Source: Eutreptiella sp. 'Long Island Sound 2002' (Eukaryota > Euglenozoa > Euglenophyceae > Eutreptiales > Eutreptiaceae). From it: a stretch of DNA of 64,000 bases. Made by a program: the position numbers and the translations under genes. Shown here in pieces: positions 12,401 to 25,562 of this stretch; the first letter of the stretch is position 1; each line of letters starts with the position of its first letter. The notes beneath the pieces are model-generated. The model saw nothing but the letters and a program-made list of their open reading frames with translations, was not told the DNA's origin and did no database searches. Where the stretch lies: positions 33,549,129-33,613,128 of the forward strand of contig OZ038385.1 of assembly GCA_964036045.1 (NCBI GenBank), in the 5' to 3' direction.

Positions 12401-14759
12401 AATGGGCGCCACTTTATTGCATGGCGCTCTCCAATGGGCGCCACTCTATTGCATGGCGCTCTCCAATGGGCGCCACTTTATTGCATGGCGCTCTCCAATG
12501 GGCGCCATTGTATTGCATGGCGCTCTCCAATGGGCGCCACTTTATAGCATGGCGCTGTCCAATGGGTCCCACTGAATTGCATGGCGCTCTCCAATGGGCG
12601 CAACTTTCTTGCATGGCGCTCTCCAATGGGCGCCACTTAATTGCATGGCGCTCTTCAATGGGCGCCACTTAATTGCATGGTGCTCTCCGATGGGCGCCAC
12701 TCTATTGCATGGCGCTCTCCAATGGGCGCCACTTTATTGCATGGCGCTCTCCAATGGGCGCCACTTTATTGCATGGCGCTCTCCGATTTGCGCCACTTTA
12801 TAGCATGGCGCTCTCCAATGGGCTCCACTTTATTGCATGGCGCTCTCCAATGGGCGCCACTTTATTGCATGGCGCTCTCTAATGGGCGCCATTTTATTGC
12901 ATGGCGCTCTCCAATGGGCCCCACTTAATTGCATGGCGCTCTCCAATGGGCGCCATTTTATTGCATGGCGTTCTCCAATGGGCGCCATTTTATTGCATGG
13001 CGCTCTCCACTGGGCGCCACATTATTGCATGGCGCTCTCCAATGGGCGCCATTTTATTGCATGGCGCTCTCCAATGGGCGCCACTTTATTGCATGGCCCT
13101 CTCTAATGGGCGCCATTTTATTGCATGGCGCTATCCAATGGGCCCCACTTAATTGCATGGCGCTCTCCAATGGGCGCCACTTTATAGCATGGCGCTCTCC
13201 AATGGGCGCCACTTTATTGCATGGCGCTCTCCAATGGGCGCCACTTTATTGCATGGCCCTCTCTAATGGGCGGCATTTTATTGCATGGCGCTATCCAATG
13301 GGCCCCACTTAATTGCATGGTGCTCTCCAATGGGCGCCACTTAATTGCATGGCGCTCTCCAATGGGCGCCACTTTATTGCATGGCGCTCTCCAATGGGCG
13401 CCACTTTATTGAATGGCGCTCTCCAATGGGCGCCACTTTATTGCATGGCGCTCTCCAATGGGCGCCACTTTATTGCATGGCGCTCTCCAATGGGCGCCAC
13501 TTTATTGCATGGCGCTCTCCAATGGGCGCCACTTAATTTCATGGCGCTCTCCAATGGGCGCCACTTAATTGCATGGCGCTCTCCAATGGGCGCCACTTAA
13601 TTGCATGGCGCTCTCCAATGGGCGCCACTTGATTGCATGGCGCTCTCCAATGGGCGCCACTTTATTGCATGGCGCTCTCCGATGGGCGCCCTTTTATAGC
13701 ATGGCGCTCTCCAATGGGCGCCACTTTATTGCATGGCGCTCTCCACTGGGCGCCACTTTATTGCATGGCGCTCTCCAATGGGCGCCACTTTATAGCATGG
13801 CGCTCTTCAATGGGCCCACTTAATTGCATGGCGCTCTCCAATGGGCGCAACTTTATTGCATGGCGCTCTCCAATGGGCGCCACTTAATTGCATGGCGCTC
13901 TCCAATGGGCGCAACTTAATTGCATGGCGCTCTCCAATGGGCGCCACTTTATTCCATGGGGCTCGTCAACGGGCGCCACTTAATTGCCTGGCGCTCTCCA
14001 ATGGGCGCCACTTTATTGCATGGCGCTCTCCAATGGGCGCCACTTTATTGCATTGCGCTCTCCAATGGGCGCCACTTAATTGCATGGCGCTCTCCAATGG
14101 GCGCCACTTTATTGCATGGCGCTCTCTAATGGGCGCCATTTTATTGCATGGCGCCCTCCAAATGGGCGCCACTTTATTGCATGGCGCTCTCTAATGGGCG
14201 CCATTTTATTGCATGGTGCTCTCCAATGGGCATCACCTAATTGCATGGCGCTCTCCAATGGGCGCCACTTTCTAGCATGGCGCTCTCCAATGGGCGCCAC
14301 TTAATTGCATGGCGCCCTCCAATCGGCGCCACTTAATTACATGGCGCTCTCCAATGGGCGCCACTTAATTGCATGGCACTCTCCACTGGGCGCCACTTAA
14401 TTGCATGGCGCTTTCCAATGGGCGCTTCCAAGTATGGCGCTCTCCAATGGGTCCCACTTAATTACATGGCGCTCTCCAATGGGCGCAACTTTATTGCATG
14501 ACGCTCTCCAATGGGCGCCACTTAATTGCATGGCGCTCTCCAATGGGCGCCCCTTTATTGCATGGCGCTCCCCAATGGGCGCCACTTTATTCCATGGCGC
14601 TCTTCAACGGGCGCCACTTAATTGCCTGCCGCTCTCCAATGGGCGCCACTTTATTGCATGGCGCTCTCCAATGGGCGCCACTTTATTGCATTGCGCTCTC
14701 CAATGGGCGCCAGGTAAGTGCCTGGCGCTCTTCAACGGGCGCCACTTAATTGCCTGGCG

Positions 14760-17700
14760 CTTTTTCCACGGGCGCCACTCAATTGCATGGCGCCCTCCAA
14801 TCGGCGCGACTTTATTGCATGGCGCTCTCCAATGGGCGCCACTTTATTGCATGGCACTCTCCACTGGGCGCCACTTTATTGCATGGCGCTCTCCAATGGG
14901 TGCCACTTTATTGCATGGCGCTCTCCAATGGGCGCCACTCTATCGCATGGCGCTCTCCAATGGGCGCCACTTAATTACATGGCGCTCTCCAATGGGCGCC
15001 ACTTTATTGCATGGCACTCTCCACTGGGTACCACTCTATTGCATGGCGCTCTCCAATGGGTCCCACTTAATTGCATGGCGCTCTCCAATGGGCGCAACTT
15101 AATTGCATGGCGCTCTCCAATGGGCGCCACTTAATTGCATGGCGCTCTCCAATGGGCGCCACTGTATTGCATCGCGCTCTCCAATGGGCGCCACTTAATT
15201 GCATGGCGCTCTCCAAGGGGCGCCACCTTATAGCATGGCGCTCTCCAATGGGCGCAAGTTTATTGCATGGCGCTCTCCAATGGGCGCCACTTAATTGCAT
15301 GGCGCTCTCCAATGGGCGCCACTTAATTTCATGGCGCTCTCCAATGGGCGCCACTTAATTGCATGGCGCTCCTCAATGAGCGCCACTAAATTGCATGGTG
15401 CTCCCCAATGGGCGCCACTCTATTGCATGGCGCTCTCCAACGGGCGCCATTTTCTTGCATGGCACTCTCCAATGGGCGCCACTTTATTGCATGGCGCTCT
15501 CCAATGAACGCCACATTATTGCATGGCGCTCTCCAACCGGCGCCACTTTATTGCATGGCGCTCTCCAATGGGCGCCACTTTATTGCATGGCGCTCTCCAA
15601 TGGGCGCCACTTTATTGCATGGCGCTCTCCAATGGGCGCCACTTAATTTCATGGCGCTCTCCAATGGGCGCCACTTAATTGCATGGCGCTCTCCAATCGG
15701 CGCCACTTTATTGCATGGCGCTCTCCAATGGGCGCCACTTTATTGCATGGCGCTCTCTGATGGGCGCCCTTTTATAGCATGGCGCTCTCCAATGGGCGCC
15801 ACTTTATAGCATGGCGCTCTTCAATGGGCCCACTTAATTGCATGGCGCTCTCCAATGGGCGCAACTTTATTGCATGGCGCTCTCCAATGGGCGCCCTTTA
15901 ATTGCATGGCGCTCTCCAATGGGCGCCACTTAATTTCATGGCGCTCTCCAATGGGCGCCACTTTAGTTCATGGCGCTCTTCAACGGGCGCCACTTAATTG
16001 CCTGGCGCTCTCCAATGGGCGCCACTTTATTGCATGGCGCTCTCCAATGGGCGCCACTTTATTGCATTGCGCTCTCCAATGGGCGCCACTTAATTGCATG
16101 GCGCTCTCCAATGGGCGCCACTTTATTGCATGGCGCTCTCTAATGGGCGCCATTTTATTGCATGGCGCCCTCCAATGGGTGCCACTTTATTGCATGGCGC
16201 TCTCTAATGGGCGCCATTTTATTGCATGGCGATCTCCAATGGGCATCACCTAATTGCATGGCGCTCTCCCATGGGCGCCACTTTATAGCATGGCCCTCCC
16301 CAATGGGCGCCACTTAATTGCATGGCGCCCTCCAATCGGCGCCACTTAATTACATGGCGCTCTCCAATGGGCGCCACTTAATTGCATGGCACTCTCCACT
16401 GGGCGCCACTTAATTGCATGGCGCTTTCCAATGGGCGCCACTTTATTGCATGGCGCTCTCCAACGGGCGCCACTTTATAGTATGGCGGTCTCCAATGGGT
16501 CCCACTTAATTACATGGCGTTCTCCAATGGGCGCAACTTTATTGCATGGCACTCTCCAATGGGCGCCACTTAATTGCATGGCGCTCTCCAATGGGCGCCC
16601 CTTTATTGCATGGCGCTCTCCAATGGGCGCCACTTTATTCCATGGCGCTCTTCAACGGGCGCCACTTAATTGCCTGGCGCTCTCCAATGGGCGCCACTTT
16701 ATTGCATGGCGCTCTCCAATGGGCGCCACTTAATTGCATGGCGCTCTCCAATGGGCGCCACTCTATTGCATGGCGCTCTCCAATGGGCGCCAGTTTATTG
16801 CATGGCGCTCTCCAATGGGCGCCACTTAATTGCCTGGCGCTCTTCAACGGGCGCCACTCAATTGCATGGCGCCCTCCAATGGGCGCCACTTTATTGCATG
16901 GCGCTCTCCAATGGGCGCCACTTTATTGCATGGCACTCTCCAATGGGCGCCACTTTATTGCATGGCGCTCTCCAATGGGCGCCACTTTATTGCATGGCGC
17001 TCTCCAATGGGCGCCACTCTATTGCATGGCGCTCTCCAATGGGCGCCACTTAATTACATGGCGCTCTCCAATGGGCGCCACTTTATTGCATGGCACTCTC
17101 CACTGGGTGCCACTTTATTGCATGGCGCTCTGCAATGGGCGCCACTTTATTGCATGGCGCTCTCCAACGGGCGCCACTTTATAGTATGACGCTCTCCAAT
17201 GGGTCCCGTTTAATTGCATGGCGCTCTCCAATGGGCGCAACTTTATTGCATGGCGCTCTCCAATGGGCGCCACTTAATTGCATGGCGCTCTCCAATGGGC
17301 GCGCCCTTATTGCATGGTGCTCTCCAATGGGCGCCACTCTATTGCATGGCGCTCCCCAATGGGCACCACTTTATTGCATGGCGCTCTGCAATGGGCGCCA
17401 CTTTATTGCATGGCGCTCTCCAATGGGCGCCACTTTATAGCATGGCGCTCTCCAATGGGCGCAACTTTATTGCATGGCGCTCTCCAATGGGCGCCACTTA
17501 ATTGCATGGCGCTCTCCAATGGGCGCCACTTAATTGCATGGCGCTCTCCAATGGGCGCCACTTAATTGCATGGCGCTTTCCAATGGGTGCCACTTTATTG
17601 CATGGCGCTCTCCAACGGGCGCCACTTTATAGTATGGCGCTCTCCAATGGGTCCCACTTAATTACATGGCGCTCTCCAATGGGCGCAACTTTATTGCATG

Positions 17701-19443
17701 GCGCTCTCCAATGGGCGCCACTTAATTGCATGGCGCTCTCCAATGGGCGCGCCCTTATTGCATGGCGCTCTCCAATGGGCGCCACTTTATTCCATGGCGC
17801 TCTTCAACGGGCGCCACTTAATTGCCTGGCGCTCTCCAATGGGCGCCACTTTATTGCATGGCGCTCTCCAATGGGCGCCACTTTATTGCATTGCGCTCTC
17901 CAATGGGCGCCACTTAATTGCATGGCGCTCTCCAATGGGCGCCACTTTATTGCATGGCGCTCTCTAATCGGCGCCACTTAATTGCCTGGCGCTCTTCAAC
18001 GGTCGCCACTTGATTGCCCGGCGCTTTTTCCACGGGCGCCACTCAATTGCATGGCGCCCTCCAATCGGCGCCACTTTATTGCATGGCGCTCTCCAATGGG
18101 CGCCACTTTATTGCATGGCACTCTCCACTGGGCGCCACTTTATTGCATGGCGCTCTCCAATGGGCGCCACTTTATTGCATGGCGCTCTCCAATGGGCGCC
18201 ACTCTATTGCATGGCGCTCTCCAATGGGCGCCACTTAATTACATGGCGCTCTCCAATGGGCGCCACTTTATTGCATTGCACTCTCCACTGGGTGCCACTT
18301 TATTGCATGGCGCTCTGCAATGGGCGCCACTTTATTGCATGGCGCTCTCCAACGCGCGCCACTTTATAGTATGGCGCTCTCCAATGGGTCCCACTTAATT
18401 GCACGGCGCTCTCCAATGGGCGCAACTTTATTGCATGGCGCTCTCCAATGCACCCCACTCAATTGCATGGCGCTCTCCAATGGGCGCCACTTAATTGCAT
18501 GGTGCTCTCCAATGGGCGCCACTCTATTGCATGGCGCTCTCCAATGGGCGCCACTTAATTGCATGGCGCTCTCCAATGGGCGCCACTTTATTGCATGGCG
18601 CTCTCCAATGGGCGCCACTTTATTGCATGGCGCTCTCCGATGGGCGCAACTTTATTGCATGGCGCTCTCCAATGGGCGCCACTTAATTGCATGGCGCTCC
18701 CTGATGGGCGCCACTTAATTTCATGGCGCTCTCCAATGGGCGCCACTTAATTGCATGGCGCTCCTCAATGAGCGCCACTTAATTGCATGGTGCTCCCCAA
18801 TGGGCGCCACTCTGTTGCATGGCGCTCTCGAACAGGCGCCATTTTATTGCATGGCACTCTCCAATGGGCGCCACTTAATTGCATGGCGCTCTCCAATGGG
18901 CGCCACTTTATAGCATGGCGCTCTCCAATGGGCGCCACTTTTTTGCATGGCGCTCTCCAATGGGCGCCACTTTATTGCATGGCGCTCGCCAATGGGCGCC
19001 ACTATATAGCATGGTGCTCTCCAATGGGCGCAACTTTATTGCATGGCGCTCTCCAATGGGCGCCACTTAATTGCATGGCGCTCTCCAATGGGCGCCACTG
19101 AATTTCATGGCGCTCTCCAATGGGCGCCACTTAATTGCATGGCGCTCCTCAATGAGCGCCACTTAATTGCATGGTGCTCCCCAATGGGCGCCACTCTATT
19201 GCATGGCGCTCGCCAACGGGCGCCATTTTATTGCATGGCACTCTCCAATGGGCGCCACTTTATTGCATGGCGCTCTCCAGTGGGCGCCACTTTATAGCAT
19301 GGCGCTCTGCGATGGGCGCCACTTTTTTGCATGGCGCTCTCCAATGGGCGCCACTTTATTGCATGGCGCTCTCCAATGGGCGCCACTTAATTGCCTGGCG
19401 CTCTTCAACGGACGCCACTTAATTGCCTGGCGCTTTTTCCACG
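14760..19443. repeat. higher-order duplication landmarks inside the 32-bp satellite
   Basis: A rare unit containing CTTTTTCCACG occurs at 14760, 18024 and 19433, each time with the same neighbours (an upstream CTCTTCAACGG-type unit and a downstream GCCCTCCAATCGG unit). Spacings are 3264 bp (102 units) and 1409 bp (44 units plus one base). This indicates segmental duplication within the array. Confidence 0.75.
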
Positions 19444-20956
19444 GGCGCCACTCAATTGCATGGTGCTCTCCAATCGGCGCCACTTTATTGCATGGCGCTC
19501 CCCAATGGGCGCCACTTTATTGCATGGCACTCTCCACTGGGCGCCACTTTATTGCATGGCGCTCTCCAATGGGCGCCACTTTATTGCATGGCGCTCTCCA
19601 ATGGGCGCCACTCTATTGCATGGCGCTCTCCAATGGGCGCCACTTAATTACATGGTGCTCTCCAATGGGCGCCACTTTATTGCATGGCACTCTCCACTGG
19701 GTGCCACTTTATTGCATAGCGCTCTGCAATGGGCGCCACTTTATTGCATGGCGCTCTCTAACGGGTGCCACTTTATAGTATGGCGCTCTCCAATGGGTCC
19801 CACTTAATTGCATGGCGCTCTCCAATGGGCGCAACTTTATTGCATGGCTCTCTCCAATGGGCGCCAGTTAATTGCATGGCGCTCTCCAATGGGCGCCACT
19901 TAATTGCATGGTGCTCTCCAATGGGCGCCACTCTATTGCATGGCGCTCTCCAATGGGCGCCACTTAATTGCATGGCGCTCTCCAATGGGCGCCACTTTAT
20001 TGCATGGCGCTCTCCAATGGGCGCCACTTTATAGCATGGCGCTCTCCAATGGGCGCAACTTTATTGCATGGCGCTCTCCAATGGGCGCCACTTAATTGCA
20101 TGGCGCTCTCCAATGGGCGCCACTCAATTTCATGGCGCTCTCCAATGGGCGCCACTTAATTGCATGGCGCTCCTCAATGAGCGCCACTTTATTGCATGGC
20201 ACTCTCCAATGGGCGCCACTTTATTGCATGGCGCTCTCCAATGGGCGCCACTTTATAGCATGGCGCTCTCGTATGCGCGCCACTTTTTGGCATGGCGCTC
20301 TCCAATGGGCGCCACTTTATTGCATGGCGCTCTCCGATGGGCGCCACTTTATAGCATGGCGCTCTCCAATGGGCGCCACTCTATTGCATGGCGCTCACTA
20401 ATGGGCGCCATTTTTTTGCATGGCGCTCTCCAATGGGTCCCACTTTATTGCATGGCGCTCTCCAATGGGCGCCACTTTATAGCAAGACGCTCTCCAATGG
20501 GCGCCACTTAATTGCATGGCGCTCTCCAATGGGCGCCACTTTATTGCATGGCGCTCTCCACTGGGCGCCACTTAATTGCATGGGGCTCTCCAATGGGCCC
20601 CACTTAATTGCATGGCGCTCTCCAATGGGCGCCACTTTATTGCATTGCGCTCTTCAATGGGCGCCACTTAATTGCATGGCGCTCTCCAATGGGTCCCACT
20701 TTATTGCATGGCGCTCTCCAATGGGCGCCACTTTATTGCATGGCGCTCTCCAATGGGCGCCACTTTATTGCATGGCGCTCTCCAATGGGCGCCACTCTAT
20801 TGCATGGCGCTCTCCAATGGGCGCCACTTAATTACATGGCACTCTCCAATGGGCGCCACTTTATTGCATGGCACTCTCCACTGGGCGCCACTTTATTGCA
20901 TGGCGCTCTGCAATGGGCGCCACTTTATTGCATGGCGCTCTCCAACGGGCGCCACT

Positions 20957-22655
20957 TTATAGTATGGCGCTCTCCAATGGGTCCCACTTAATTGCATGGC
21001 GCTCTCCAATGGGCGCAACTTTTTTGCATGGCGCTCTCCAACGGGCGCCACTTAATTGCATGGCGCTCTCCAATGGGCGCCACTTAATTGCATGGTGCTC
21101 TCCAATGGGCGCCACTCTATTGCATGGCGCTCTCCAATGGGCGCCACTTAATTGCATGGCGCTCTCCAATGGGCGCCACTTTATTGCATGGCACTCTCCA
21201 ATGGGCGCCACTTAATTGCATGGTGCTCTCCAATGGGCGCCACTTAATTGCATGGCGCTCTCCAATGGGCGCCACGCTATTGCATGGCGCTCTCCAATGG
21301 GCGCCACTTAATTCCATGGCGCTCTCCAATGGGCGCCACTTTATTGCAAGGCGCTCTCCAACGGGCGCCACTTTATAGCATGGCACTCTCCAATGGGCGC
21401 AACTTTATTGCATGGCGCTCTCCAATGGGCGCCACTTTATTGCATGGCACTCTCCACTGGGCGCCACTTAATTGCATGGCGCTCTCCAATGGGCGCCACT
21501 TTATTGCATGGCGCTCTCCAATGGGCGCCACTCTATTGCATGGCGCTCTCCAATGGCCGCCACTTAATTACATGGCGCTCTCCAATGGGCGCCACTTTAT
21601 TGCATGGCACTCTCCACTGGGCGCCACTTTATTGCATGGCGCTCCGCAATGGGCGCCACTTAATTGCATGGCGCTCTCCAATCGGCGCCACTCTATTGCA
21701 TGGCGCTCTCCAATGGGCGCCACTTAATTACATGGCACTCTCCAATGGGCGCCACTTTATTGCATGGCACTCTCCACTTGGCGCCACTTTATTGCATGGC
21801 GCTCTGCAATGGGCGCCACTTTTTTGCATGGCGCTCTCCAACGGGCGCCACTTTATAGTATGGCGCTCTCCAATGGGTCCCACTTAATTGCATGGCGCTC
21901 TCCAATGGGCGCAACTTTATTGCATGGCGCTCTCCAACGGGCGCCACTTAATTGCATGGCGCTCTCCAATGGGCGCCACTTAATTGCATGGTGCTCTCCA
22001 ATGGGCGCCACTCTATTGCATGGCGCTCTCCAATGGGCGCCACTTAATTGCATGGCGCTCTCCAATGGGCGCCACTTTATTGCATGGCACTCTCCAATGG
22101 GCGCCACTTTATTGCAAGGCGCTCTCCAATGGGCGCCACTTTATAGCATGGCACTCTCCAATGGGCGCAACTTTATTGCATGGCGCTCTCCAATGGGCGC
22201 CACTTAATTGCATGGCGCTCTCCAATGGGCGCCACTTAATTTCATGGCGCTCTCCAATGGGCGCCACTTTATTCCATGGTGCTCCCCAATGGGCGCCACT
22301 TAATTGCCTGGCGCTCTCCAATGGGCGCCACTTTATAGCATGGCGCTCTCCAACGGGCGCCACTCCATTGCATGGCGCTCTCCAATGGGCGCCGCTTAAT
22401 TGCATGGCGCTCTCCAATGGGCGCCACTTAATTGCATGGTGCTCTCCAATGGGCGCCACTCTATTGCATGGCGCTCTCCAATGGGCGCCACTTAATTCCA
22501 TGGCGCTCTCCAATGGGCGCCACTTTATTGCAAGGCGCTCTCCAATGGGCGCCACTTTATTCCATGGCACTCTCCAATGGGCGCAACTTTATTGCATGGC
22601 GCTCTCCAATGGGCGCCACTTTATTGCATGGCACTCTCCACTGGGCGCTACTTAA
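20957..22655. repeat. 896-bp and 1184-bp higher-order repeats in the 32-bp satellite
   Basis: Blocks starting near 20957 and 21853 carry the same succession of variant units at a spacing of 896 bp (28 units). Blocks near 21248 and 22432 do the same at 1184 bp (37 units). This is consistent with unequal exchange in multi-unit steps. Confidence 0.65.
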
Positions 22656-23380
22656 TTGCATGGCGCTCTCCAATGGGCGCCACTTTATTGCATGGCGCTC
22701 TCCAATGGGCGCCACTCTATTGCATGGCGCTCTCCAATGGCCGCCACTTAATTACATGGCGCTCTCCAATGGGCGCCACTTTATTGCATGGCACTCTCCA
22801 CTGGGCGCCACTTTATTGCATGGCGCTCCGCAATGGGCGCCACTTAATTGCATGGCGCTCTCCAATGGGTCCCACTTAATTACATGGCGTTCTCCAATGG
22901 GCGCAACTTTATTGCATGGCGCTCTCCAATGGGCGCCACTTAATTGCATGGCGCTCTCCAATGGGCGCAACTTAATTGCATGGCGCTCTCCAACGGGCGC
23001 CACTTAATTGCATGGCGCTCTCCAATGGGCGCCACTTGATTGCATGGCGCTCTGCAATGGGCGCCACTTAATTGCATGGTGCTCTCCAATGGGCGCCACT
23101 CTATTGCATGGCGCTCTCCAATGGGCGCCACTTAATTGCATGGCGCTCTCCAATGGGCGCCACTTTATTGCAAGGCGCTCTCCAATGGGCGCCACTTTAT
23201 TGCATGGCACTCTCCAATGGGCGCAACTTTATTGCATGGCGCTCTCCAATGGGCGCCACTTAATTGCATGGCGCTCTCCAATGGGCGCCACTTAATTGCA
23301 TGGCGCCCTCCAATCGGCGCCACTTTATTGCATGGCGCTCTCCAATGGGCGCCACTTTATTGCATGGCACTCTCCACTGG

Positions 23381-23385
23381 GCGCC
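23381..23385. repeat. target site duplication, left (GCGCC)
   Basis: The five bases before the left LTR edge equal the five after the right edge (34152-34156). Removing the element and one copy restores a normal 32-bp satellite unit. Confidence 0.85.
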
Positions 23386-23917
23386 TGAAAGTGCTGCCCT
23401 GGGTCGTTGTGGGTGCCGGAGGGCTCGGGGCCGACACGACCAGTGGGGCAGGCACGCGAGGAGTCTTCCTGGATGTTGTTATTGGGGGTAGAAGCGGAGA
23501 CACGGACACCAACGGAGGCGAGAGCAGCGACAACAGAAGCAAGGTCCATGCTGATTGTGGTCCGGCAGAAAATCCCAGTCTATGAAGAAAATTGAGGGGA
23601 ATTATTCTAAATACATCTGAGTGTCCAAAACTGTCCGAAAGAATTTAAATAATCCATTTATGTAAAATTGTCTGGCCGATCTGGCCCGCGAGCGCGCGTC
23701 AGCGGCAAATGGCGATTCCAGCTAAAATAGCGGAATGCGGCGGATTTACGGGAAATGGACCGCGGAATCAAATCCGGCATATCAGAAATATATAGGAAAT
23801 ATCCTGTGACTGAGCTGCGAGGCGGCAATTCCGCCGAAGCAAAGAAAATGACCAAAATGTAGCCAATCTGGGCAGAATGTCTGAAAATCTGAGCAGATGG
23901 GGCTAACCGCACTTACA
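23386..23917 (-). repeat. 3' LTR of copy 2 (532 bp)
   Basis: TGTAAGTGCGG...GGCAGCACTTTCA on the minus strand. A TATA-like run lies at 23785-23796. It contains the first 54 codons of the gag frame as a duplicate (start codon ending at 23549). It differs from the 5' LTR at seven positions, all in the gag-proximal part. Confidence 0.94.
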
Positions 23918-23927
23918 CTCCCCGTCC
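23918..23927 (-). promoter_or_regulatory. polypurine tract of copy 2
   Basis: GGACGGGGAG on the minus strand directly precedes the TG of the 3' LTR, the expected place for the plus-strand DNA primer. Confidence 0.75.
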
Positions 23928-25562
23928 AAAAACACACTGGGGTGTGTCGCTACGTCAACGAAGAACGTAGTGCGGGTAAGTCCCAGAAAAACATAGAAAT
24001 GTAGCCTCGATGGGGCGAAATCTGCTTGATCTGACCTGATTTGGGCTGAATTGGCACTGAATCAGGCTGGATGAACCTGAAATGAAACAGAATGAGAAGT
24101 GACGAACAGTCCTCCGTGCAGTAAAACATTAGGTCAAGGGTTACAAAGCATGTAAACATATCGAGAATCGATACCAAACCATGCATTGGTTGAGAATGAG
24201 GTAGATTATTGGTGGATTGAGTGGGGGGATCAAGAATTGGAGTGACATCTCAGCGCTCTGGCACAGTTTCGCTGTCGCGGGCACGCTACGGTGTCCTCGC
24301 CGAACTCTACATCGTGTTATCCCGCTTTTCTCGTTCTGAAAAGTACAGCATGTGGCTCAGATTTGGCGCATCTGGTGGATGATCACAAGATTCAGCAAAA
24401 ATGAGAATGAATTTGAGCAGAGATTGAGGGGATTAAGCAATCACAGAAAGGTTAAACAAATACACATGTAGTCTACAGACCCTAAGTGAACCACCGAAGG
24501 TAGAGATGTTCTTCTGTTCACTTAGATCTAAACAGATCTTCGAGGAATGATGGGAGATGACAAGGAAATCAATCTAAATTGTCCTAACATGAGTAAATTC
24601 CCTGAGATGAAGGTGAAATGAAGCGGAATGTGTACAACTGAAACTACCAACACCTTCGTTTAGACTAAAGTTAATATATATTGTCGTTTATTCAGCTCAA
24701 TTGTGCTTTCCGGCACGTTGGTTCGCGAGCATCTAACAGATTCTATCAAAATGTGGATCATGTGATGATGCATCATGATGGGACATGCTGGCCCTGGATC
24801 CTCGGCATGTAACGCGCCGAAGGTTCACTGAAGGCGCTTTACTGACAGTATATAACTGAGAGACACCGAATTTACAGTGGCGGTGGTGTCAATCGACTTG
24901 GACAAGGCCAATCTTTCGATGAAGTCCCACAAGACACTTGGATTCACCATTTTCGACAGCTTCAGGTCGGATTGAGCTCACATTGGCGTGTGCCAAAAAT
25001 ACAACGAAGCTTACGGACTTCAGAGGTTGCTGTTAGAAGTCCCTAGAGCTCCTAGATGAAGATTGTCTGAACAATTGACGTCTGGGTTTCGTACAACAGT
25101 GGCAGAATGATGGACAAACCTGAGAAATTCAAGGTAAATTTGAGGATCCTGGATCTAAATCTGGACTTTGGCGTCAGCATCACAGCAAATGAAGGTAAGA
25201 TCTGAGTTCCTGGCGTCGCATCTGGTGCAGCCAGTACTACAAGGGATACCTGTAGGGGTGAATGTCGCTGGCCAGCGTTTTGATTATGTACATTTGCTTC
25301 CATCTGCACGAGTAGCCAAATTCCAAAGATGCACAGACCAACAGAGACAAGATTACCCCGAATCTGCCTGAATTAAGCCTGAGTTTGGTTTTTTCTGAAC
25401 ACGGCAGCACACTCCGTCAGCGTATCTACGCCTTGTCTGCCTAACGGAGACCAAAGAAAAGTTGATTGACGTCAAATTATCAAACATTCGCAGTTCTCCA
25501 CATCATGACATAAACAGAAAGAATGAACAGTGAATTGAGCAGAATGTGGTAGGATGGCTTCC
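23928..25562 (-). other. long 3' non-coding region of copy 2
   Basis: About 1.6 kb lies between the pol stop and the polypurine tract. No long or protein-like frame is seen on either strand. The part present in both copies (24720-25562 against 1-843) is well conserved. It also repeats the small GCGCC/GGCGC inverted repeat (about 24815-24838). Ty3/Gypsy elements usually have a much shorter gap here. It could hold packaging, promoter or RNA-export signals, or the remnant of a lost third frame. Confidence 0.7.

Larger units (their letters stand above)
9425..23385. repeat. 32-bp satellite array, left block (about 436 units)
   Basis: Head-to-tail units of 32 bp. The constant part is GGCGCTCTCCAATGGGCGCC, itself bounded by inverted GGCGC/GCGCC arms, followed by a 12-base variable part. 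The main variants of that part are ACTTTATTGCAT, ACTTAATTGCAT and ACTTTATAGCAT. Rarer marked units (for example CTTTTTCCACG, CTCCAATCGG, GGGTCCC) recur at fixed spacings and show higher-order structure. Thirty-two is not a multiple of three, so reading passes through three phases and yields long spurious frames on both strands. No gene is seen. Confidence 0.97.

Noticed and set aside
9540-23595. Dozens of reading frames of 60-233 codons on both strands across the 32-bp satellite
   Set aside because: They are the same 32-residue peptide read through three phases of a 32-bp unit, in several overlapping frames and both strands. They exist because the unit lacks stops, not because of coding constraint.
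23386-23917. A third, truncated retrotransposon (leader plus gag start) next to copy 2
   Set aside because: The fragment ends exactly at the TG...CA LTR border with a target duplication. It is the 3' LTR of copy 2, which contains the gag start because gag begins in the LTR.
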